A program made the translations under genes and the position numbers. The notes under the pieces were generated by a model. The model worked only from the letters and a program-made list of their open reading frames with translations, was not told where the DNA came from and ran no database searches. DNA of 34,001 bases from a virus, in IMG/VR virus record IMGVR_UViG_3300047462_000191, positions 1 through 34,001 of that record; one strand, written 5' to 3'. Below, in pieces: positions 7,674-14,599 of this stretch (position 1 is its first letter; every line of letters begins with the position of its first letter).

Positions 7674-9133
7674 TGCTGGCATTTCAGACGCGAACGGCGC
7701 TCATGGCGCATCAGGAAGACGCCGTGGTGAAACTGCTGCCCGGGCGCGTGGGCGGACTTTACATGGACATGGGGACCGGCAAGAGCCGGACACTGATCGA
7801 GCTGGCGCGCATCCGGTCGGGGAAAATCGACCATGTGATCTGGTTCTGCCCGGTGTCGTTGAAGAAAACCGTCCGGCAGGAGATCCTGAAGCACACGGAC
7901 TGCCTGCCCGAGGACATCAACGTGTTCGGCGAGAAGACCTGCAAGGCCAACCTCCCGGCGGCGCTATGGCATATCGTCGGGATCGAATCCATGGCGAGTT
8001 CGCCGCGGGTGGTACTGGCGGTCAACGCCCTGGTCACCGACCGTACCTTCGTTGCAGTTGACGAAAGCAGCTACATCAAGGGGCACAAGAGCCTGCGTAC
8101 GCGGCGGATCACTCAGATAGCGTCGCGGGCGCGCTACCGGGCGATCCTGACAGGGACACCGTTTTCGCAAGGCGTCGTGGACCTGTTCTCGCAGATGGCG
8201 TTCCTGTCACCGAAGATCCTCGGTTACCAGTCGTTCTGGTCGTTTCAGAACGCGCATCTGGTCTACGAGCAGCGCACGAACAGGGAAACCGGAAAGACGT
8301 TCAACACTGACCGAATAATCGGCTCCCATGACGTCGCGTTCTTGGCCGACCGGATCGCTCCCTACGTCTTCCAGGTGACGAAGGAACAGTGCCTGGATCT
8401 TCCGAGCAAGATTTACGCAGACCGCTACTGCTCGATGACGGAGGATCAGCAGGACTGGCACAAAGCCGCCAAGATCGAATTCATGGCTCAGGCTGACGAG
8501 TACGACTTCCGGCCGATCTGGCTGTTCAAACTATTTACCGCGTTGCAAACGATCTCTTGCGGGTGGTGGAACCGGACCAACGCCGACGGCACTTCGACGA
8601 TGATCGACATCCAGAATGACCGGCTGGCGCTGCTGTCGGCGACCATCACGGACATCGCGCCGGACGAGAAGATCATCATCTGGTCCAAGTTCACGAAGTC
8701 GGTCGACCAGATCATCAAGATGATCGAAGAGGAATACGGCCCCGGACAGGCCGCCCGCTTCGATGGCACGCTGTCCGAAGAGAAGAGGGCGGCCAATCTG
8801 GCGCGCTGGCGCGGTCCCGGCTGCCGATTTCTGGTGAGCACCCAGAGTTCGGGCGGCCACGGGCTGACGCTGACCGAGAGCGCGAACGCCATCTTCTACT
8901 CGCATGCGTTCAAATACAGTGAATGCGTCCAGGCCGAGGATCGCATCCACCGGATCGGCCAGCTGCGGCCGCCGACGTACGTATCGCTCTGGAGCGACAG
9001 CAAGATCGACGAGCGGATATCGAATGCTTTGATGACAAAAGGCAGTGCACTGGGCGCCTTCATCGCGGAGGTAGAGAAGGTGAAAGCGACGGGATCAAAG
9101 GAGAGCGTCAGGGATCTCGTCCGCAGTCTCTGA
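7673..9133 (+). CDS. SNF2-family DEAD/DEAH-type helicase
   Basis: The 486-residue protein has the SNF2/superfamily 2 motifs in order: Walker A MDMGTGKSRT (residues about 30-40), motif II VAVDESSYIKG in place of DEAH, motif III LTGTPFSQGVVDLFSQM, and in the second RecA-like domain IIIWSKFTKSVDQI, VSTQSSGGHGLTLTESANAI and motif VI QAEDRIHRIGQ. Such enzymes use ATP to translocate on double-stranded DNA or to remodel forks; phage versions are common in replication and recombination regions. The ATG at 7673 overlaps the upstream stop, so the three genes 5068-9133 form one tightly coupled unit. It lacks its own HARP domain, which may be supplied in trans by the upstream proteins. Confidence 0.9.
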   Translation: MLAFQTRTALMAHQEDAVVKLLPGRVGGLYMDMGTGKSRTLIELARIRSGKIDHVIWFCPVSLKKTVRQEILKHTDCLPEDINVFGEKTCKANLPAALWHIVGIESMASSPRVVLAVNALVTDRTFVAVDESSYIKGHKSLRTRRITQIASRARYRAILTGTPFSQGVVDLFSQMAFLSPKILGYQSFWSFQNAHLVYEQRTNRETGKTFNTDRIIGSHDVAFLADRIAPYVFQVTKEQCLDLPSKIYADRYCSMTEDQQDWHKAAKIEFMAQADEYDFRPIWLFKLFTALQTISCGWWNRTNADGTSTMIDIQNDRLALLSATITDIAPDEKIIIWSKFTKSVDQIIKMIEEEYGPGQAARFDGTLSEEKRAANLARWRGPGCRFLVSTQSSGGHGLTLTESANAIFYSHAFKYSECVQAEDRIHRIGQLRPPTYVSLWSDSKIDERISNALMTKGSALGAFIAEVEKVKATGSKESVRDLVRSL

Positions 9134-9279
9134 CCCGGCGAAATAAATCAGCCTCCGACGTGCTGACTTTCTTGCGTTCTGCCAGCCAACCGGCGAAGAT
9201 AAAGGAAGACACAGCGAGGACTTGACCTCGTAGCTACACTAGGGGCTGTGCCCCGGTGCCCACATCGGAGGGGGACCCC

Positions 9280-9315
9280 ATGCAGCAGAATACCAATTCC
9301 GGACTCGTAGCGTGA
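9280..9315 (+). CDS. 11-codon leader ORF
   Basis: An ATG at 9280 follows GGAGGGGG by four bases and encodes MQQNTNSGLVA before a TGA at 9313. That stop overlaps the ATG of the next gene (TGATG), which has no ribosome site of its own. This is the arrangement of a coupling leader peptide: ribosomes loaded here could reinitiate on the downstream gene. It is seen directly in the sequence, but translation is unproven. A GGGGC/GCCCC hairpin (9242-9254) lies just upstream. Confidence 0.45.
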   Translation: MQQNTNSGLVA

Positions 9316-10217
9316 TGATCTGCATTGGCATGGACGCCGCGCAGAAGTCCGCATGCATCGCAGATTACTGCGAGAAGCATGCCGTCAAGCGCACCTACGT
9401 CCTCTCCCCGGCGAAGTTCGCCTTCGATTGCAGCATCCCCGGTGCCCGTGACGTCGAGTGGGACGAGATCATCATGTATCGCACGTTCTACCCCCTGCTT
9501 CAGGAGATCGGTTCTGACAGCCTGGTAGTGGTGAACGAGTGCCTGCGGACGACGAACCGAAACGATCTCACCTACAACTGCATCCGGCACTTCCTGGCGC
9601 AGGCCGGGCATCAGATCGTGTTCAACTGGCTCCCGGCGATCAGCGACGCAGCAGACTTCATGACGCTGTTCGACTTCGATACGAAGAGCCGCTGGAAGCG
9701 CGAGAAGTTCGACGCCGACTTCGTGCATGAGAACGCGGCCGTCTCGGTCATCCACCGGGAGCCGACCTTCTCCAAGGTCGACGTTATCACGGACGCCAGG
9801 ACGAAGAAGGCTTACGCCGCTGAGAAGGCCAAGTTGTTCGCAGGCATCGAGGGCAAGGATCCGCACACGATCCCCCGGAACCTGCACCTCGTGGGCGGCA
9901 AGGCACGCATGGCGGCCGCCGATCCCGCCGGTGACTACATCGGGCGCAACAACCGTCTCGGGCATGCTTCGATGGCCGTCTACAAGGCCGACGCCTACCC
10001 GGTTGCCCCCTACATAGTAGCCGAGTTCCCGCACTCCTTCCTCGACTTCGCGGACTTCCTGGCTCTCTCCGGCCAGCGGTCGGTATCCGCGCTGGTGTCC
10101 GATCTCCCGGTCGATGGCTGGTATTTCCAGCGCTACCAGGAGTGGGCCGAGCGCCTTGCCGGATTGAACGCTTGCCTCACCCCCGCCGCGGCTCTTCCCG
10201 CAGCCGTCGCAGCATAG
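9315..10217 (+). CDS. Unknown protein with degenerate P-loop, upstream of ibrA-like gene
   Basis: I do not recognise this 300-residue protein. Its first strand and loop read MICIGMDAAQKSACIADY, which fits a Walker A with Gln replacing the second Gly (G-x4-Q-K-S). Near residue 75, DSLVVVNECLR looks like a Walker B strand followed by Asn-Glu, and a further strand (GHQIVFNWLP) follows. This suggests an altered P-loop NTPase fold. The C-terminal third has aromatic acidic stretches and no known motif. The start is a GTG at 9312 or the ATG at 9315, both dependent on the leader ORF. It leads the PAPS-reductase, ParB and methyltransferase genes, so it probably belongs to the same system. Confidence 0.6.
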   Translation: MICIGMDAAQKSACIADYCEKHAVKRTYVLSPAKFAFDCSIPGARDVEWDEIIMYRTFYPLLQEIGSDSLVVVNECLRTTNRNDLTYNCIRHFLAQAGHQIVFNWLPAISDAADFMTLFDFDTKSRWKREKFDADFVHENAAVSVIHREPTFSKVDVITDARTKKAYAAEKAKLFAGIEGKDPHTIPRNLHLVGGKARMAAADPAGDYIGRNNRLGHASMAVYKADAYPVAPYIVAEFPHSFLDFADFLALSGQRSVSALVSDLPVDGWYFQRYQEWAERLAGLNACLTPAAALPAAVAA

Positions 10218-10226
10218 GAGGCAACC

Positions 10227-11354
10227 ATGGCACGCCAGGTTTACGACAACAGCCGCAACGTCCTTGAAGCCGCCCGTGAGCGGATCTCCATGGTGTTCGA
10301 CAACTTCGAAACGATCCATGTCTCGGTTTCCGGCGGCAAGGACTCCACCGTGCTGGCCCACCTCGCCCTCGTGGAGGCTCACAAGCGCGGCCGCAAGGTC
10401 GGGATGTTCTTTCTCGACGAGGAGGTCGTCTACGACAGCACGGTCAAGCAGGTCGACTACCTGATGACCCTGTTCCCCGAGAACACTATCCCTCTCTGGC
10501 TCCAGATCCCGTTCCGGCTGACCAACGCAACCTCGCTGACCGAGAGCCAGCTGATCTGCTGGGAGCCGGGCAAACACAAGATTTGGATGCGCCCGAAGCA
10601 GTCCTATTCGATCCAGCATAAGCCGTGGGATGTCGCCAAGGAAAAGGTTGCCGACAAGACCAAGGGCTTCGGGTTCTACGACGCCATCAGCAACTTCGAG
10701 GCTTGCTACAAGGACACGGCGTTCCTGGTCGGTCTGCGGGCAACCGAGTCCATGCACCGGTTCCTGACGATGGTGAAGCATCCCATCGACGTCGGCGGCC
10801 AGAAGGTCTTTTGGGGCACCAAGAAGGGCGCGAACGCATCGCTCTACCCGGTCTTCGACTGGACCTTCTCCGACGTGTGGAAATACATCGGCGACCAGGG
10901 GCTGAAGTATTCCTCGATCTACGACATGCAGTTCAAGAAGGGCGTCGGTATCAACGAAATGCGGGTGTCCAGCCTGATCCACGAAAAGTCTTTCCACGCC
11001 ATCTGCGACCTGCCGGAGTTTGAGCCGAAGACTTACGAGCGGCTGGTCGAGCGGATCAAGGGCATCGCGTTCGCGCAGGAGACCGGCAAGGCGTCGAGGA
11101 TGTTCGCGGCGTCGAAGCTGCCGAAGGGCTATCGCAAGTGGCGGGACTACCGCGACTTCCTTCTGGAGACCTACCCGGATCCGGCGCTGGCCGCGAAGTT
11201 CAGCACCCGCTTTGCCCGGCATCTGGAGAACGAGTTCGTCGCCCGCCAGCAGGTCAGGCAGCTCGTGCTGAACGACTACGAGAACAACCTGCCGGTTGCC
11301 AACAAGGAGGATCCCCGCGAGGCGCTGGTCCGCCATTACATGGAGGTGCTGTGA
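10227..11354 (+). CDS. PAPS-reductase-family PP-loop protein, IbrA-like (DUF3440 type)
   Basis: The 375-residue protein has an ATP-pyrophosphatase PP-loop SGGKDSTVL at residues about 35-43, then FFLDEEVVYDST, the GLRATES motif and YPVFDWTFSDVWKY, all typical of the phosphoadenosine phosphosulfate reductase superfamily. Its long C-terminal extension (KLPKGYRKWRDYRDFLLETYPD onward) is the DUF3440 type found in IbrA, which with IbrB regulates immunoglobulin-binding eib genes in E. coli and is phage- or prophage-linked. DndC of the phosphorothioate system is another relative. The GGAGG site seven bases before the ATG is strong, and its stop overlaps the next ATG (TGATG). It probably activates a substrate with ATP; real sulfate assimilation is unlikely because no assimilation genes accompany it. 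Confidence 0.88.
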   Translation: MARQVYDNSRNVLEAARERISMVFDNFETIHVSVSGGKDSTVLAHLALVEAHKRGRKVGMFFLDEEVVYDSTVKQVDYLMTLFPENTIPLWLQIPFRLTNATSLTESQLICWEPGKHKIWMRPKQSYSIQHKPWDVAKEKVADKTKGFGFYDAISNFEACYKDTAFLVGLRATESMHRFLTMVKHPIDVGGQKVFWGTKKGANASLYPVFDWTFSDVWKYIGDQGLKYSSIYDMQFKKGVGINEMRVSSLIHEKSFHAICDLPEFEPKTYERLVERIKGIAFAQETGKASRMFAASKLPKGYRKWRDYRDFLLETYPDPALAAKFSTRFARHLENEFVARQQVRQLVLNDYENNLPVANKEDPREALVRHYMEVL

Positions 11355-11962
11355 TGACCGCCTATTTCGTGAACACCATCGAAGAGTTCCATGCGGCCCG
11401 CGCCGCCATGAAGCCGGTCTACATCAAGAGCAAGAAATACGGCCGCATCCCGGTCCCGTGCGCCAACACGCTGCTGGTGTCGCGAGACCTGATCAAGGCC
11501 AACAACTACAACCCGAACGCGGTCTCCAAGGACAAGATGCGCTTGCTCAAGCAGTCGATCCGCGACAACGGGTTCTGCTTCCCGATCGTCGCCATCTTCG
11601 ACGAGGCGGAGCAGCTGTTCATCATCGTCGACGGCTTCCACCGCAGCAGCATGGGCGGCGCCGATTGGCTGGATCTCGACTACATCCCGGTCGCCCTGGT
11701 CGATCACGACATCAGCAAGCGGATGTATGCCACCGTCCAGTTCAACAAGGCGCGCGGCGTCCATCAGGTCGACATGGACGCCGACCTGATCAAGGCGCTC
11801 ATCGATCAGGGCAACTCCGAGGAGGAAATCTGCGAACACCTCGGCGTCGATCTGGACACGGTGCACCGATACAAGCAGCTGACCGGCATCGCCGGGCTTT
11901 TCGCCAGGGCGGCCTACTCCCCGTCGTGGGCGGCCATCGAGGGGGTTACGGAAAATGTCTGA
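11354..11962 (+). CDS. ParB/Srx-domain protein, IbrB-like
   Basis: The 202-residue protein carries the ParB N-terminal fold: ISSYNPN-like NNYNPNAVSKDKMRLLKQSI (residues about 47-70), NGFCFPIVAI, and the nucleotide-binding box as IVDGFHRSSMG instead of the GERR form. IbrB and DndB-type proteins use similar DGxHR boxes. After it come a helical region and a helix-turn-helix-like segment (SEEEICEHLGVDLDTVHRYKQL). It starts inside the stop of the PP-loop gene and overlaps the methyltransferase by eight bases, so the three are made together. Partners of IbrA-like proteins are nearly always this type. Whether it binds CTP, cuts DNA or regulates transcription is not visible here. Confidence 0.85.
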   Translation: MTAYFVNTIEEFHAARAAMKPVYIKSKKYGRIPVPCANTLLVSRDLIKANNYNPNAVSKDKMRLLKQSIRDNGFCFPIVAIFDEAEQLFIIVDGFHRSSMGGADWLDLDYIPVALVDHDISKRMYATVQFNKARGVHQVDMDADLIKALIDQGNSEEEICEHLGVDLDTVHRYKQLTGIAGLFARAAYSPSWAAIEGVTENV

Positions 11963-12620
11963 TCTCTGGGAATACGGCGGCGCCTACAAGGATCTGGACA
12001 TGTCCGGGGAGATCGCGCTTCCGAACGGCAGCATCGTGTCGGTGTGCGATCTGGTCGAGCGGATGCCCGAATACATGAAGCGGGCAGATACCCTGTTCAT
12101 CGACCCGCCATGGAATACCGGCAACATCCGGTCCTTCTACACCAAGGCCGACGAGCCGCTGCCGGTCTTCGATTTCCTCGAGTTCACGGCTGCTCTTTGG
12201 AGCCGCATCGACGAGATCAAGCCGAGGACGCTCTACGTCGAGATGGGGAAGCAGCACCTCTGGCGTTACCTCGAGCAGGCGGAGCGCCGCTACAAATATG
12301 TGACCTTCTACAACAGTACCTACTACGACAAGCGCGACAACCTGACCTACGTCATCCACGCGACGGACGACTTCGCGACCCGACGTCACAAGGCGCTCGA
12401 GGGCATGGATGAAGCGAAGATCATCGCATGGGTGTGCGCCAACACGGACTACGGGTGCATCGGCGATCTCTGCATGGGGCGCGGTCTGGTCGGCCGGAAC
12501 GCTTATCTCGCAGGGAAGTCCTTCGTCGGCACGGAGCTCAACAGAAAGCGTCTGGCCGTGCTGGTGGACTGGATCCTGAAGGCAGAGGCCACCGGAGCAA
12601 AGGAGTCCCGTCATGCATGA
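11955..12620 (+). CDS. DNA methyltransferase with DPPW motif (beta-type order)
   Basis: The 221-residue protein has motif IV FIDPPWNTGN at residues about 48-57, the catalytic signature of amino-methyltransferases acting on adenine N6 or cytosine N4. The AdoMet-binding part comes later, as GDLCMGRGLVGRNAYLAGKS followed by FVGTELNRKRL, which gives the circularly permuted beta-class order (IV before I). There is little target-recognition sequence between them, so specificity may be relaxed or set by a partner such as the ParB protein. It overlaps genes on both sides by eight bases. A role in modifying phage DNA during early infection is an inference from the operon. Confidence 0.83.
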   Translation: MSDLWEYGGAYKDLDMSGEIALPNGSIVSVCDLVERMPEYMKRADTLFIDPPWNTGNIRSFYTKADEPLPVFDFLEFTAALWSRIDEIKPRTLYVEMGKQHLWRYLEQAERRYKYVTFYNSTYYDKRDNLTYVIHATDDFATRRHKALEGMDEAKIIAWVCANTDYGCIGDLCMGRGLVGRNAYLAGKSFVGTELNRKRLAVLVDWILKAEATGAKESRHA

Positions 12621-12939
12621 GGATATCGAACTGATCAGGCAGGCGGGCACCTTGCTCTTCGGCGAGTTCTGGCAGCGCTCCATCGCCCGCGCTCTGGGGC
12701 CGCTCCATCCGGACGGCGCGCGCAACCAGGTGGATGACCGGCTGGTGCGGAGATGGGTAGCCGGGCAGCGCGATATCCCGGGCTGGGTGCTGACCGGGAC
12801 GGCGACCCTCCTGGATCAGGAGCGCCGGGAGCTGGAGTCCTCGTGCCTGAGGATGCACAGGCTTGCCAGTGAGATGCGCAAAATCAGGGCGTCACAGATC
12901 ACCCCGCATGAAAGTTTCGCCGATATCACAGAAAGTTGA
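12613..12939 (+). CDS. Repressor-like DNA-binding protein (paralogue of the 4631 gene)
   Basis: The 108-residue protein repeats the conserved block of the left repressor-like gene: WQRSIARALG, HPDGAR, DDRLVRRW, AGQR, IPGWV. About 60 percent of the 58 aligned positions are identical by eye. The termini differ. It is the last gene of the early operon, overlapping the methyltransferase by eight bases, and is followed by the repeat array at 13034. A Cro-like early regulator opposing the left repressor is one reading; an array-binding protein is another. Confidence 0.65.
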   Translation: MHEDIELIRQAGTLLFGEFWQRSIARALGPLHPDGARNQVDDRLVRRWVAGQRDIPGWVLTGTATLLDQERRELESSCLRMHRLASEMRKIRASQITPHESFADITES

Positions 12940-12981
12940 AGACTTCCGCGACCTGAATCGGCATGCCCGAACGACGGCCAC

Positions 12982-12997
12982 CACCAAGGATTTGGTG
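12982..12997 (+). other. Small perfect hairpin after the early operon
   Basis: CACCAA and TTGGTG form a six-pair stem with a four-base loop 43 bp past the early operon's last stop. Only TTT follows nearby, so it is at best a weak terminator; an operator is equally possible. Confidence 0.25.
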
Positions 12998-13033
12998 CAG
13001 TTTCCGGGAGGGCTTTCAAGGATAAGGTGACCG

Positions 13034-13132
13034 ATTGAAGGATTACATTGCCAGACTGAAGGATTACCACTTTTTCAAGTAATCCTTCAGTCTTCAAAGT
13101 AATCCTTTCGTCCTTCAAGTTGATCTTTCATG
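13034..13132. repeat. Iteron-like array of about 20-bp repeats with 15-bp inverted repeat
   Basis: The core TGAAGGATTAC occurs twice on the plus strand (cores at 13035 and 13056, 21 bp apart). Its complement GTAATCCTTC occurs at 13079 and, with one change, at 13099; a decayed copy (GTTGATCTTTC) starts at 13119. The three right-hand copies form tandem 20-bp units (13073, 13093, 13113) with the shared frame TTCAAGTAATCCTTC. The two central copies make a perfect 15-bp inverted repeat (13053-13067 with 13079-13093) around an 11-base loop. The even one-to-two-turn spacing is typical of iterons or multi-site operators. The array lies in an AT-rich gap between the early operon and the 13174 gene, so a replication origin or a control region is likely. 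There are no spacers, so it is not CRISPR. Confidence 0.75.
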
Positions 13133-13173
13133 ATTATTGTGACCTTAGAAAGAAGCAACCCAAGGTCAATCCC

Positions 13174-13662
13174 ATGCAAGATTTTCTAGACTATGTTTCT
13201 ACAACCCCGCTGCGGACAGTCGCACCGCCGCTGTGGTATCCGACCGTGATCCCCGGCACTCCCGATCTACTGGTCGTGAGGATCCCGGAGTTGATGGCCC
13301 AGCAGCGCAAGGACGGCCCGGACACGCTCAATCGCTATTACAAGGTCGTCTTCGCTGAAACGGTCGGCGACCAGACTTACCTGAACGGATGCCTGGACAA
13401 GCCGCTTCCGGTGGCGGGGAACACCGTCAGCTTCCGCTTGTCGATCGACAAGACGAACCTCCGCCCCTCTGCCTTCCCTTTCGACGGCGAGATCAAGTTG
13501 CTCCACTACGGCCCATCCGCTGATGGTTGGCCGCACCTGGCCGTGGTCATGCTGTCGGAAAATACAGACGGTCTGCGACTTTGCCGTCTCCGCTATCAAT
13601 GGTTCGCCTTCGCGACAGAACAGGAGGCCATGGCACGCCTACGGTTCATCCGTTCTCATTGA
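13174..13662 (+). CDS. Unknown protein downstream of the repeat array
   Basis: I chose the ATG at 13174 with AAGGT about eight bases upstream; an in-frame TTG at 13120 would begin inside the last repeat. The 162-residue protein has an N-terminal segment MQDFLDYVSTTPLRTV and then reads as a beta-rich domain (PDLLVVRIPEL, RYYKVVFAETVG, GNTVSFRLSIDKT, HLAVVMLSE). No family is recognised. Being alone between the repeat array and the shared terminator, it may be a regulatory or origin-associated gene driven from the array. Confidence 0.6.
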   Translation: MQDFLDYVSTTPLRTVAPPLWYPTVIPGTPDLLVVRIPELMAQQRKDGPDTLNRYYKVVFAETVGDQTYLNGCLDKPLPVAGNTVSFRLSIDKTNLRPSAFPFDGEIKLLHYGPSADGWPHLAVVMLSENTDGLRLCRLRYQWFAFATEQEAMARLRFIRSH

Positions 13663-13674
13663 CGCCTGAAACGC

Positions 13675-13717
13675 AAAAAGACCCGCCCGCCTCCGGGGTT
13701 ACCGAAGGTGGGCGGGT
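13675..13717 (-). terminator. Factor-independent terminator of the leftward late operon
   Basis: A 12-pair stem (13681-13692 with 13706-13717, one G-T pair) is followed on the minus strand by five T residues (13679-13675). It lies just past the last minus-strand gene (13723) and before the convergent end at 13662. On the plus strand no T-run follows at once, so it works mainly leftward but may also slow transcription from the 13174 gene. Confidence 0.85.
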
Positions 13718-13722
13718 GTCTG

Positions 13723-13812
13723 TTAATCGCGGGGATCATGCGGTCGGAATGCCATCCACAGCAGGCGGAAGACCATGACCGCCGAGAGCAAGGTGAGGAT
13801 GACCGACATCAT
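13723..13812 (-). CDS. 29-residue single-span membrane peptide
   Basis: Two ATGs in tandem open a frame of 29 codons that encodes a hydrophobic stretch (SVILTLLSAVMVF, then LLWMAF) followed by a charged tail RPHDPRD. Only a poor AGAAAG lies upstream. It is the last gene of the lysis cassette before the terminator. A small membrane or holin-regulator role is possible. It is visible only as sequence; translation is not certain. Confidence 0.5.
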   Translation of the reverse strand: MMSVILTLLSAVMVFRLLWMAFRPHDPRD

Positions 13813-13863
13813 TACACTTTCTAATGGATATGGTGTGAACTCATACGGTTCATACGATCGCCA

Positions 13864-14196
13864 TTAAGTTGACGGCTTGACCGGCGCAGGCGTCGGCTCC
13901 GGGGTGCCGGGAACCCGCGTCAGCAGGTCGATAGCACCACTGTTCCGGCGCGCGCAGTCTTCCTGGGCGGCCTTGTAATCGAGCGCAGTCCCCTTCAGCG
14001 TCCGGATGAAATCACCCGTCACGACCGGCGACAGAACTACCGGGGGGCACACGAAAGGTTTCGCCTGCTCTACAGTCAGGGCTGCTGTCGGCGGAACCTC
14101 CGAGACGACCAGGGGCTCAACGGGTCGGCTTGCGCAGCCCGTCAAGAAACTGCTGGTCAGCAGGAGTAGCGCGGTAATTTGCAGTGGACGGCGCAT
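13864..14196 (-). CDS. Rz1: Rz1-like outer-membrane spanin lipoprotein
   Basis: The 110-residue protein starts at the ATG at 14196, with AGAGAGGAA upstream. Its signal peptide (MRRPLQITALLLLTSSFLTGC) ends in the lipobox LTGC at residue about 21, so it would be lipidated and anchored to the outer membrane. A Pro-rich tail (TPEPTPAPVKPS) ends the protein, as in o-spanins. The first 80 bases lie in another frame inside the 3' end of the Rz gene, the classic nested Rz/Rz1 layout. With Rz it would fuse inner and outer membranes at lysis. It is longer than lambda Rz1 (60 residues). Confidence 0.85.
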   Translation of the reverse strand: MRRPLQITALLLLTSSFLTGCASRPVEPLVVSEVPPTAALTVEQAKPFVCPPVVLSPVVTGDFIRTLKGTALDYKAAQEDCARRNSGAIDLLTRVPGTPEPTPAPVKPST

Positions 14197-14599
14197 GGCG
14201 GAGTTCCTCTCTCTGTGCTTCGACCGTCGCCTTCGCGGCAGCAAGGTCATCGGCAAGCTTGTTGGTTTTGGCGACGACGATGTCTCTCTCGGCGAGCTTC
14301 GCTTTGAAGGCAGCTTCGTTGGCGGCATTCACGCTCTTGAGGTCGGACACCTGCGAAGTGAGCGTTTTGACCGCCGCGGCATCGGCTGCCGCCGTCTCGA
14401 TGAAGCTCCACAGCTTCCACAGCATGAAACCCATAAGCGCGGCACCGGCGATGTAGGTGCCGACCTTGAGCGCCGTGCCGAATGACGAAATCGGGTTTGA
14501 TGCCGACGCGGCCGCTCCGACCACGGACCCGGCGACCGACGTCGCGGCGCCCTCGGCGGTGTGTTCGACGGCCGTAATGACGGCGGACTCTACTGACAT
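14117..14599 (-). CDS. Rz: Rz-like inner-membrane spanin
   Basis: The 160-residue protein has an Ala-rich start, one membrane span (residues about 48-66, TYIAGAALMGFMLWKLWSF) and a long periplasmic coiled coil (TLTSQVSDLK to EAQREEL, residues about 80-132), the layout of i-spanins. AAGGAGA precedes the ATG by seven bases, and the gene overlaps the holin stop by ten bases. Its 3' end carries the start of Rz1 in another frame. The N-terminus is longer than in lambda Rz. Function in outer-membrane disruption is inferred from layout. Confidence 0.8.
   Translation of the reverse strand: MSVESAVITAVEHTAEGAATSVAGSVVGAAASASNPISSFGTALKVGTYIAGAALMGFMLWKLWSFIETAAADAAAVKTLTSQVSDLKSVNAANEAAFKAKLAERDIVVAKTNKLADDLAAAKATVEAQREELRHAPSTANYRATPADQQFLDGLRKPTR

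Noticed and set aside
6714-7682. Minus-strand open frame of 322 codons
   Set aside because: It mirrors the HARP-like gene, which is coupled by ATGA and TGATG overlaps to both neighbours.
9234-11336. Very long minus-strand open frame (700 codons)
   Set aside because: It is the complement of the P-loop and PP-loop genes; the plus strand has ribosome sites, coupled starts and recognisable motifs.
13034-13132. CRISPR array
   Set aside because: Copies face both ways, differ from each other, have no unique spacers of constant length and no cas genes are present.
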